The translations under genes and the position numbers were made by a program. DNA of 7,096 bases from Moraxellaceae bacterium (GTDB taxonomy: Bacteria > Pseudomonadota > Gammaproteobacteria > Pseudomonadales > Ketobacteraceae): contig NVVG01000140.1 in assembly GCA_002402125.1 (NCBI GenBank), positions 5,345 to 12,440 on the forward strand. The letters are read 5' to 3'. This document shows, one piece after another, positions 1-5,514 of this stretch; position 1 is the first letter of the stretch; each line of letters begins with the position of its first letter. Under the pieces are notes generated by a model. It was not told where the DNA came from. It ran no database searches and saw only the letters and a program-made list of their open reading frames with translations.

Positions 1-306
1 AATGGGCTTGAGCAGGTACCCTATGCTATGATGGTCGAAAGCGCGAACTGCGTATTTATCAAAAGCCGTTGTAAAGATGATCGGAAAACAAAACGAAAAG
101 TTTTCGAGTAGTGAAAAGCTTAATCCATCCTCCAGTTGGATATCCATAAAAGCAAGGTCTATGTCCTGATGATCTCTTAATATTCCATGCCCCTCTTCTA
201 TTGATTTTGCATGAGCGACCACCTCTATTTCGGGTCGAACTTCTCGTAGTAACCCTACAAGTTTATCGTAAGCAATCAATTCATCTTCAAAAATTAGAAC
301 ACGCAT
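1..306 (-). CDS. LytTR-type response regulator, receiver domain (3' end outside window)
   Basis: Reading leftward from the ATG at 306, the frame stays open to the window edge and gives 102 residues of a CheY-like receiver. The N-terminus is MRVLIFEDEL, with the acidic pair E7-D8. The phospho-acceptor is D55 in FMDIQLEDG, the conserved Thr lies in FTTAFDKYA (79-87), and the invariant Lys-Pro is K100-P101 in YLLKPI. FDKYAVRAF and the LLKPI ending are typical of LytTR/AlgR regulators, so a LytTR DNA-binding domain is expected beyond position 1, but it is not visible. The start lies 3 nt after the kinase stop codon (TGA-GAG-ATG), indicating translational coupling. The inferred role is to accept phosphate from that kinase and control transcription. 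The targets are unknown; the adjacent secreted protein is one candidate. Confidence 0.93.
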   Translation of the reverse strand, partial: MRVLIFEDELIAYDKLVGLLREVRPEIEVVAHAKSIEEGHGILRDHQDIDLAFMDIQLEDGLSFSLLENFSFCFPIIFTTAFDKYAVRAFDHHSIGYLLKPI

Positions 307-309
307 CTC

Positions 310-1338
310 TCAGGCTTTTAGGAGTATCGGAATTCGCACAGTATACAGCTCATCCGTTTCATTAATTTCAATTTTCTTCTCTGTGAATCTTGAATAACGC
401 GCCTTGAGGTTTTTCATGCCTAAGGCATGTGAAGCACCAGAAAGTTGCTTCAATCGAATTTTGTTCTGTACCACCAAATACCCTTTTTCCTCTATAAGCG
501 TTATTTGTAATGGATATTTTGCACTAACAACATTGTGTTTTATTGCATTTTCAAAAACGAGTTGAAGCGCCATAGGAACAATATATTGGTTTACATTAAC
601 AACTTGAACTGTATGACTTAATTGTCCTTGAAACCGGACCTTATTCAAATGCATGAAATCATCGATGAATCCGAGTTCTTCAGAGATTGAAATAATCTCT
701 ACATGTTGAAAATCAAGAATTCTGCGGTATATATTCGAAAGTCGGGCTAAGAACTCCTCAGCCTTATCAACATCCTTGTAGATGAGGCCTCCTAAGGTGT
801 TGAGCGAATTAAATAAAAAATGAGGAATTAATTGATTTTTGAGTGTTTCATACCTGTGATACGCCAATTCTTTTTCAACTTGGGAAATATTCTCATAATG
901 GGTTGCGATGTGCTTGGCATAATGATTTGCCAGAACAATCAAATAAATAATGACGCCAATAACAAACTCAAGGAGCATCGTAAAAATGCCAATTCGATCT
1001 TGAAAAAGAGTTGAAGCCGACACTCCATGAGCTAGATAAAACCATAAAACGTTAATCACTATAACGTTGATCATGATAAATGCCGTGACGAGCAAGACAA
1101 TGTAAATAAAGGAATTCTTAGGATTCTGTTGCCATGATTCCCGTCTGAACAACCTAGAGGTAATCAAATGGCAGCCTAATGAAATGCTTGTGCCAATAAT
1201 TAGTGCATAAAGAGTGTATAATAGAATCCCTCGCAGATTACCATCAATGCCCACAATTAAGAACGTACACAACAAACTAATCAGGAGTACAACCCCAAAA
1301 TTCAACGCTTGTCTCTTTCTGTTCCCAACTACTTTCAT
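310..1338 (-). CDS. LytS/YehU-family sensor histidine kinase (His_kinase domain)
   Basis: This 342-residue inner-membrane kinase has four predicted transmembrane helices (about 13-30, 37-58, 77-100 and 117-137). A short coiled-coil-like linker (about 140-165) leads into the His_kinase domain. The phospho-accepting histidine is H173 in NQLIPHFLFNSLNTL, the hallmark of this family. The N-box is LVFENAIKHN (260-269), and a reduced G-box follows in GMKNLKARYSRF (307-318). There is no large periplasmic loop and no PAS, TPR or Y_Y_Y domain, so the signal is probably sensed in or near the membrane. The kinase is followed after 3 nt by its receiver partner and lies 32 nt downstream of the T9SS-tailed protein. 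The start chosen is the first ATG, just before a basic stretch (NRKRQ) that fits a cytoplasmic N-terminus. The signal sensed is unknown. Confidence 0.93.
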   Translation of the reverse strand: MKVVGNRKRQALNFGVVLLISLLCTFLIVGIDGNLRGILLYTLYALIIGTSISLGCHLITSRLFRRESWQQNPKNSFIYIVLLVTAFIMINVIVINVLWFYLAHGVSASTLFQDRIGIFTMLLEFVIGVIIYLIVLANHYAKHIATHYENISQVEKELAYHRYETLKNQLIPHFLFNSLNTLGGLIYKDVDKAEEFLARLSNIYRRILDFQHVEIISISEELGFIDDFMHLNKVRFQGQLSHTVQVVNVNQYIVPMALQLVFENAIKHNVVSAKYPLQITLIEEKGYLVVQNKIRLKQLSGASHALGMKNLKARYSRFTEKKIEINETDELYTVRIPILLKA

Positions 1339-1370
1339 TTGACTAAAAATCTAAAATACCTCTTTCAATC

Positions 1371-2270
1371 CTACTTAACTAGAGCTTGCGTAGAAATTGA
1401 ACCCAACTCATCCCTAAATACAACAGTGTAATTTCCTGAAGGAAGTGATGTTAAAGAAATCGAAGTTACTGGTCCCATAATATTTTGCGTTAAACATATC
1501 TTACCATTTGCACTATAAATTGATACTTCACCCCTTGAATTCTCATCCACCTTAACAATAAGGTATTCTTTAGCCGGATTTGGATAAACCTCAAGTTGAG
1601 CCATTCCCAATGTCTCTATCCCAGCATTACCTTGAATAAATTGAATGGCATCAATCTCAAGTGTTGAGCCTTCAGAAACGTTATTTACGTCGTCAGAGGA
1701 CGAAAAAAGAACATTCACAGTATCTGGGGTAATTCCAGGAGGATACGCTAAGTCTATTGAGAAGAAGGTCCAATCTGTAGTAGTACCTGAAATAAATAAA
1801 TCGTTACCCGCAATTTGTGCTCCACCGCTTAAAAACCATACAGTTATACTTGCTGTATCTACGCCTACGGGTTGGTATTTATACCATCCTGTAAATGTAG
1901 TTGGGGTTTGATTATACGCAAGCCCTCCTATTACATCTCCAGTCTGATTGGTAAAGTCGACCATAAGATTCCCAGCAGTCAACAATCCAGATACCGGAGC
2001 TCCACCGGCAACGGAAGTACTTACAATTCGAGCTGAATAGTTGCCCTCCTGTGGGTCCAAACTGTCTTTGTGAACGCAAACAACTGAACCTACTGCCATA
2101 CCACCAAATTCAACGGTACGGTTGAAGCCATCCCAATACTCAGGCAGTTGACCTTCTTCAGCTACATCCCATTGCTCGAAGCTCTCTAATCCATTTAAAA
2201 GAGGAGCTTGAGCATAGGTCCTCATAGAAAGGAGTAAGCATACTATTACAATTGATTTCATCGATTTCAT
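1371..2270 (-). CDS. Secreted PCMD-like beta-sandwich protein with T9SS C-terminal sorting tail
   Basis: The protein has 299 residues. A signal peptide occupies about 1-20 (hydrophobic IVIVCLLLSM, probable cleavage after TYA before Q21). The middle (about 25-212) reads as a beta-sandwich: an ESFEQW opening, PEYWDGFN, a GNYSARI strand, GWYKYQPVG (128-136), TTDWTFFSIDL and a closing STLEIDAIQF strand. This layout resembles the Bacteroidota PCMD family (putative carbohydrate metabolism domain, jelly-roll like), recognised by eye only. The last 74 residues (226-299) are a type A T9SS tail: LEVYPNPAKE, then GEVSIYSANGK and LPSGNYTVVF. The product should therefore cross the outer membrane by type IX secretion and stay surface-attached or be released. 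Glycan binding is plausible but not shown. ATG codons at 2270 and 2261 both keep the signal peptide; the first is used. Confidence 0.87.
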   Translation of the reverse strand: MKSMKSIVIVCLLLSMRTYAQAPLLNGLESFEQWDVAEEGQLPEYWDGFNRTVEFGGMAVGSVVCVHKDSLDPQEGNYSARIVSTSVAGGAPVSGLLTAGNLMVDFTNQTGDVIGGLAYNQTPTTFTGWYKYQPVGVDTASITVWFLSGGAQIAGNDLFISGTTTDWTFFSIDLAYPPGITPDTVNVLFSSSDDVNNVSEGSTLEIDAIQFIQGNAGIETLGMAQLEVYPNPAKEYLIVKVDENSRGEVSIYSANGKICLTQNIMGPVTSISLTSLPSGNYTVVFRDELGSISTQALVK

Positions 2271-2423
2271 ATTATTTGATTTGATTTCCCCAGCGAATCT
2301 AAAGGATTATAGCTGTTTCGTAAATTAATACTGACTGAACCGTAGAAATAGACGGATGAATCGTAAGCAAAGCACTCCAAACCAATATTACCTTTCTTAA
2401 ATCACGCATCGATCGTAGATGAC

Positions 2424-2471
2424 ATGATCTTTTTTTAGAGAAAATCGTATGTCAAGGGTGTCTAAGATCAT
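2424..2471 (+). repeat. Bulged inverted repeat ATGATCTT / AAGATCAT
   Basis: ATGATCTT (2424-2431) pairs perfectly with AAGATCAT (2464-2471). If the five extra T residues on the left arm are bulged out, pairing extends inward through AGA/TCT, giving 11 base pairs (right arm TCTAAGATCAT, 2461-2471). The remaining loop is about 20 nt. The left arm is followed by a T-run, so this could be a weak terminator or an RNA leader element. Its role is unknown. Confidence 0.45.
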
Positions 2472-2519
2472 TCATGATTAATAAGTTAATCTCGGATATA
2501 ATTGAAAAGTACTTAGAAC

Positions 2520-2575
2520 AGCACATCGTGCTTCGTGCCGAAAAGGCTGGCACTAAGGTTTTGCTTATAAAACCT
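2520..2575 (+). repeat. Three tandem stem-loops, candidate structured leader RNA
   Basis: Three hairpins follow one another with 2-nt spacers. The first is AGCAC-atc-GTGCT (2520-2532). The second is GTGCC with a 9-nt loop and GGCAC (2535-2553). The third is AGGTTTT-gcttat-AAAACCT (2556-2575). All three stems are perfect, at 5, 5 and 7 bp. The third ends 76 nt before the start of the membrane-protein gene, so if transcribed rightward the array would lie in its 5' leader. No known riboswitch or RNA family is recognised. Confidence 0.5.
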
Positions 2576-2651
2576 CAATCGCTTTTAGTACATTCGAGAG
2601 TCGACACGAAAGTACGCTGCGGACCGTTATTGACAATAGACCAAATTACAT

Positions 2652-3185
2652 ATGATAAAAAAGATAGTGTTGATTTTATTAATTGCAATAGCATTATTTT
2701 GGCTAACACTCATTGCCATGGGGCTTCATTTTTATTCCGTTGACGTTCCCGTCAAAATTCCCTGGGTAATGATTTTACTTACAGGAATATTTCTGTTTTT
2801 ATCAACCAAACAAAAATCCAAAAGATTGGCAGTTGGAATTGTTTTCCCCATCATTCTTTTGCTTTATATACCTGTTGTCTGGTGGTTTGGTTATGGATTG
2901 ATTATTGGGATTGAAGACGATATTGAGGTAATCGAATGTAGGCAGTGTAACAAAACGGTAATTAGCTATTTTCATCAAAAACTTTGGGGAGGAACACCTT
3001 TAGAAACAACAGGAATAGGAGAAACATATTTAGGAGGACTCGTGTATAAAACGGATGTAGACACAACATATTTTGCTGAATGGCAATATGCAGATGAAGT
3101 CAGTAATGAGTATGATTTACCTAAATACATAAATTCGAAAGATCTTGTTTTTGTTTGGAAGAGTGAGAAGATAATTCTTATATAA
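2652..3185 (+). CDS. Small membrane protein, three helices plus C-terminal soluble domain, unknown function
   Basis: This 177-residue protein belongs to no family I recognise. It has three hydrophobic segments: about 4-25 (after MIKK), 37-52 and 57-80. The basic loop TKQKSKR (52-58) between helices 2 and 3 should face the cytoplasm, which would put the N-terminus inside and the C-terminal 90 residues outside. The soluble part (about 88-177) opens with acidic EDDIEVIE, then a C-x-x-C pair (C96 and C99 in ECRQCN), a glycine-rich stretch (LWGGTPLETTGIGETYLGGL) and an aromatic tail. C-x-x-C could bind metal or form a disulfide; neither is shown. The ATG at 2652 was chosen because it precedes the KK-plus-hydrophobic start and follows an A/T-rich leader. 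M23 would remove helix 1. No functional link to the flanking genes is evident. Confidence 0.7.
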   Translation: MIKKIVLILLIAIALFWLTLIAMGLHFYSVDVPVKIPWVMILLTGIFLFLSTKQKSKRLAVGIVFPIILLLYIPVVWWFGYGLIIGIEDDIEVIECRQCNKTVISYFHQKLWGGTPLETTGIGETYLGGLVYKTDVDTTYFAEWQYADEVSNEYDLPKYINSKDLVFVWKSEKIILI

Positions 3186-3230
3186 AAAGAATCAAGGAAA
3201 TCAATGCTACCCACTTATCAATAAGAAATA

Positions 3231-3275
3231 AAGGCTATAACCGCAGCTACACAACATGAGGGTTTATACATCGTA
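3231..3275 (+). repeat. Possible dispersed intergenic element (CTATAAC motif)
   Basis: The 218-nt gap between the membrane-protein gene and the exported-protein gene contains GGCTATAACCGCAGCTACA, followed by ACAACATGAGGGTTTATAC. Its composition differs from the surroundings and resembles, from memory, repeat-like intergenic text seen near Bacteroidota genes. CTATAAC also occurs once in each of the next two larger gaps (minus strand at 4020-4026, plus strand at 5225-5231). The gap also holds a short perfect hairpin, CGCAC-A-GTGCG, at 3334-3344. Confidence 0.25.
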
Positions 3276-3403
3276 ACAATAATCTTAGTTGAAAAACTAT
3301 TCCTAACTTTAAAACTAAACCTTGGAAGTAATCCGCACAGTGCGTAGGTGCAACCGTAATACCCAACTAAAATTGCAGAGTAAATAGAAGTCAAATTAAT
3401 TCT

Positions 3404-3976
3404 ATGAGAAAAATAATACTAATGGCAGTGCTTTATTTAGGCATGGGTTCTGCTCACTGTTTGTTCGCCCAAAATTACACTGAGTTAAATTCGGAAAAAA
3501 TAACTTTCGACGGTTACTCTAGAAAAGAACAAGGTCGGAAGTTTTCATTTAATCGGGATACAGCTTTGGCGGTCATAGGAAGTGGAAATGAAGATAAACT
3601 TCTGTTGAAAAAACTGGAATTATATAGTTCTTACTACACACAAGCCACGCTCAAAGTAGAATTTGAATTCTTAAATAGTAAAAAATCGTTCACAGAAATC
3701 CCAGGTGACTTCTTCATCACAATTGCATTTTTCGATGAAGATAAAAATTGTTTATTCTCAGAGCAGCTGACTTCGAGAGATGGAATGCGTTTAGTTGATG
3801 GGCCAGATGAAATGAACGAAATGGAGACACACTATATTAATGACGGAGTTTTCAAATTTACAGGTAGCAGAGATATCGGAGTCCATCAAGCTTTTATGTA
3901 TTCAGGCGAAGGCGCAGCAGGCATCAAACCAATAAAATACTTTTCAATTCGAGTATGCCATCTAGGTGCAGGCTAG
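3404..3976 (+). CDS. Exported protein of unknown function
   Basis: The product has 190 residues and no family I recognise. It begins MRKIILMAVLYLGMG, a clear signal peptide with probable cleavage after LFA before Q23. C19 is not in a proper lipobox, so a lipoprotein is unlikely. The mature 168 residues alternate short beta-type strands (ATLKVEFEF at 81-89, FFITIAFFD at 103-111, FSIRV at 180-184) with polar loops, suggesting a compact beta-sandwich. An acidic, Met-rich loop (DGPDEMNEMETHY, 132-144) and GVHQAFMYSGEGAAG (159-173) stand out. There is no T9SS tail and no transmembrane segment after the signal, so it is probably periplasmic. It stands alone: 218 nt follow the upstream gene and 102 nt precede the next. 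Its start is the first ATG, with no Shine-Dalgarno sequence. Confidence 0.75.
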   Translation: MRKIILMAVLYLGMGSAHCLFAQNYTELNSEKITFDGYSRKEQGRKFSFNRDTALAVIGSGNEDKLLLKKLELYSSYYTQATLKVEFEFLNSKKSFTEIPGDFFITIAFFDEDKNCLFSEQLTSRDGMRLVDGPDEMNEMETHYINDGVFKFTGSRDIGVHQAFMYSGEGAAGIKPIKYFSIRVCHLGAG

Positions 3977-3986
3977 TTAATATGAC

Positions 3987-4025
3987 GTTATATTATGCGT
4001 ATAACAATAACCTGAACCCGTTATA
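3987..4025 (+). repeat. Alternating GTTATA / TATAAC / GTTATA inverted repeats
   Basis: GTTATA (3987-3992) pairs with TATAAC (4000-4005) across a 7-nt loop. That TATAAC, or the overlapping-type ATAAC at 4007-4011, can instead pair with GTTATA at 4020-4025. The two pairings exclude each other, as in attenuators or multi-site operators. The array starts 10 nt after the stop codon of the exported-protein gene. There is no T-run after it, so it is not a typical terminator. Confidence 0.45.
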
Positions 4026-4065
4026 GACAAAATGACAAATTCACTAAGCATTAACAGGAAAGAAT

Positions 4066-4073
4066 TACCTTAG
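4066..4073 (+). promoter_or_regulatory. Probable Bacteroidota -7 box (TACCTTAG)
   Basis: TACCTTAG differs by one base from the Bacteroidota -7 consensus TAnnTTTG and ends 5 nt before the ATG at 4079. No clear -33 TTTG box is visible. If functional, transcription would start at or very near the start codon, giving an almost leaderless message. Confidence 0.4.
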
Positions 4074-4078
4074 CACCC

Positions 4079-4999
4079 ATGAAGATAATATTCGCTTTCA
4101 TCACAATAGCACTATTCAACACAGCATTGTTCGCTCAAACTGATACTACCTCCAATTCACAAAATGTTAACATTGAAGTCTACGATGTAGTGGCGGTTTA
4201 TCGAGATCATATTGACGGAAGAGGTCGAACTCGAAAGTTTACTTCGGAAATAAAGGGTCATATAATCAAGTATGACGAAAGTACTGGAGTACTTACATTC
4301 AAGGGAATTGATGGAAGAATGTATTCCTACACGAGTGATCAATATGAATACTTCCAATACGACAAAGAATTCACCTCAAAAAGGAAGAAGAAGAAACAAA
4401 AAGCTCTAAACCTCAGAAAAGATTCGGGGTTCGAAATTAGTATAGGATTGAGTGCCGGCGTTCTAAATATTCCTACTGGATTTGAGACTGATGACAACTA
4501 TATTGGAGGATTAACTTCAGCGTTTGAAAAGCTCGTTTGTCTTAAAGGTGGAGTCAGCAAATACTTAAATATCAACAGTTCAGTTGGGTTAACAGCCGAA
4601 TATTCGATGCTTAGTTCGGAGATGACGTATTTCAATGTTGGTGCTGGGTATCAATACCTATACAACCCAACCAAAAATGCGGCATTCTATTTTCCTTTAG
4701 CGCTGAAATTCAGCCACTATCAAGCCGATCACAGTTACCAGTTCGATGAAACTGTCTACACTAACAATGGGTCCTATTGGCCTAATGATTTAGATGCGAA
4801 CGTAACAATTAATGCATTGGAACTGAATATTGGACAAGGAGTGTCATTTGCTCTAAAAAATAAACGATCAATTTCCCTAGAATTAATGCTCCTGAACCAA
4901 TTTATATTATCGCAGAAAGTTGAGATTCCGAATGATGTTTCTCCGATCACTGATTATCGGGTAAATGGGATAAAATTGTCAGTGTTGATGAACTTTTAG
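4079..4999 (+). CDS. Putative outer-membrane beta-barrel protein with N-terminal beta domain
   Basis: The protein has 306 residues. The signal peptide is MKIIFAFITIALFNTALFAQ, probably cleaved near residue 19-20. Residues about 28-98 form a small beta-rich module (VNIEVYDVVAVYRD, GHIIKYDESTGVLTFKGIDG, YSYTSDQYEYFQYD). A strongly basic linker follows at 101-113 (KRKKKKQKALNLR). From about 117 to the end, amphipathic strands of alternating residues with aromatic girdles appear (EISIGLSAGV, SVGLTAEYSML, NVGAGYQYLY, FPLALKFSHYQ, INALELNIGQGVSFAL, ISLELMLLNQF). The chain ends in GIKLSVLMNF with a terminal Phe, the usual signal for BAM-assembled barrels. The size suits an 8-10 strand barrel. The product name and ligand are unknown. 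The gene appears to have its own promoter just upstream. The barrel call comes from strand pattern only. Confidence 0.75.
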   Translation: MKIIFAFITIALFNTALFAQTDTTSNSQNVNIEVYDVVAVYRDHIDGRGRTRKFTSEIKGHIIKYDESTGVLTFKGIDGRMYSYTSDQYEYFQYDKEFTSKRKKKKQKALNLRKDSGFEISIGLSAGVLNIPTGFETDDNYIGGLTSAFEKLVCLKGGVSKYLNINSSVGLTAEYSMLSSEMTYFNVGAGYQYLYNPTKNAAFYFPLALKFSHYQADHSYQFDETVYTNNGSYWPNDLDANVTINALELNIGQGVSFALKNKRSISLELMLLNQFILSQKVEIPNDVSPITDYRVNGIKLSVLMNF

Positions 5000-5270
5000 A
5001 CCATATTGCTTCGTCATATACTCGACAATTAAAACGGTTGCTATTTTACCAGATGTCCATTCTAAAGGAAAGCGTCCAACTGACTCACCCAATAATAGCC
5101 AATATCGGTTGAATTGAGTAGCTCCAGAAAAAGCTGGAAATGGAATAGGCAAACAGAAAAAAAGCAGTGAAGGTGTTTATTTTTACTTTGCTAAATCTGG
5201 AACCATTAGCATGATTGATCATGTCTATAACACGTCCTACCCACAGTACGGCGTTCTTTCGACGAAATAA
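4992..5270 (+). pseudogene. Possible decayed coding remnant interrupted by one stop
   Basis: One plus-strand frame is open from 4992 to 5114, broken by a single TGA (5115-5117), and open again to the TAA at 5268-5270. The second part reads as plausible protein: VAPEKAGNGIG, then KSSEGVYFYFAKSGTISM and IDHVYNTSYPQYGVLSTK. Its codons begin with a purine about two thirds of the time, as in real genes here. No good start codon is visible and no family is recognised. The opposite strand is also open over 4979-5176 and ends in VEYMTKQYGLKVHQH, so strand and reality are both uncertain. A weak terminator 28 nt after the plus-strand stop mildly favours the plus strand. Confidence 0.25.
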
Positions 5271-5514
5271 TCACTTTCCGATTAACAAATCTATACTCAA
5301 AAGCTTAATTGCTTTTTCTTATCTTCGAGAAAATAACCTGGGTGAAGAGCCGCACTATTCGTAGCCCGATCCCCTTAACCACAATTAATAGAATTTCTAA
5401 GTAGATAACTCAATTCGTACTAAAAATAGATTTTAAACCCAATATATATCTACACAAAAACAGGTAGGTATGTAAAAACAAGGATGAATTTTATTAACCT
5501 AAACCTAATAAACA
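5000..5514. other. 515-nt intergenic region with a possible gene remnant
   Basis: No intact gene fits here. The left half (to 5270) contains conflicting open stretches on both strands, described separately. The middle has a small palindrome, CATGAT-tg-ATCATG (5210-5223), and a weak terminator at 5299-5318. The last 190 nt (about 5325-5514), the presumed promoter region of the patatin-like gene, show no clear TAnnTTTG box; TATCTTCG at 5320-5327 differs by one base but is 187 nt from the start codon and has no suitable partner box. The final stretch before 5515 is A/T-rich without a Shine-Dalgarno sequence. Confidence 0.6.
5299..5318 (+). terminator. Weak intrinsic terminator candidate
   Basis: AAAAGC (5299-5304) and GCTTTT (5311-5316) form a perfect 6-bp stem around TTAATT. 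The right arm runs directly into a T-rich tract (GCTTTTTCTT). The stem is short and A/T-rich, so this is weak. It would end transcripts coming from the barrel gene or the remnant before the patatin-like gene. Confidence 0.3.

Larger units (their letters stand above)
2271..2651. other. 381-nt divergent intergenic region rich in inverted repeats
   Basis: This gap separates the leftward secreted-protein gene from the rightward membrane-protein gene, so it must carry promoters for both. I found no clear match to the Bacteroidota TAnnTTTG promoter; TACCTTTC at 2389-2396 differs only in the last base but has no convincing partner box. The right half is packed with inverted repeats, listed separately: 2424-2471, three hairpins at 2520-2575, and the 11-nt palindrome TATTGACAATA at 2628-2638, 13 nt before the next ATG. 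A short frame opens at 2474 and runs through these hairpins into the next gene. I do not regard it as a gene. Confidence 0.6.

Noticed and set aside
832..1014. 60-residue plus-strand frame inside the kinase gene
   Set aside because: It is antisense to a strongly supported histidine kinase and has no motif or start signal of its own.
1645..1911. 88-residue plus-strand frame inside the PCMD-like gene
   Set aside because: Antisense shadow of a gene with a signal peptide and T9SS tail.
2474..2743. 89-residue plus-strand reading frame (starts MINKLISDII) in the leader of the membrane-protein gene
   Set aside because: It overlaps the better-supported gene at 2652 by 92 nt in another frame, passes through three perfect hairpins, and its C-terminal third is a shadow of that gene. 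The first 40 residues look mildly protein-like, so a small or decayed gene is not fully excluded.
2975..3214. 79-residue minus-strand frame over the end of the membrane-protein gene
   Set aside because: Antisense shadow; no recognisable motif.
4157..4357. 66-residue minus-strand frame inside the barrel gene
   Set aside because: Antisense shadow of the barrel protein's N-terminal beta module.
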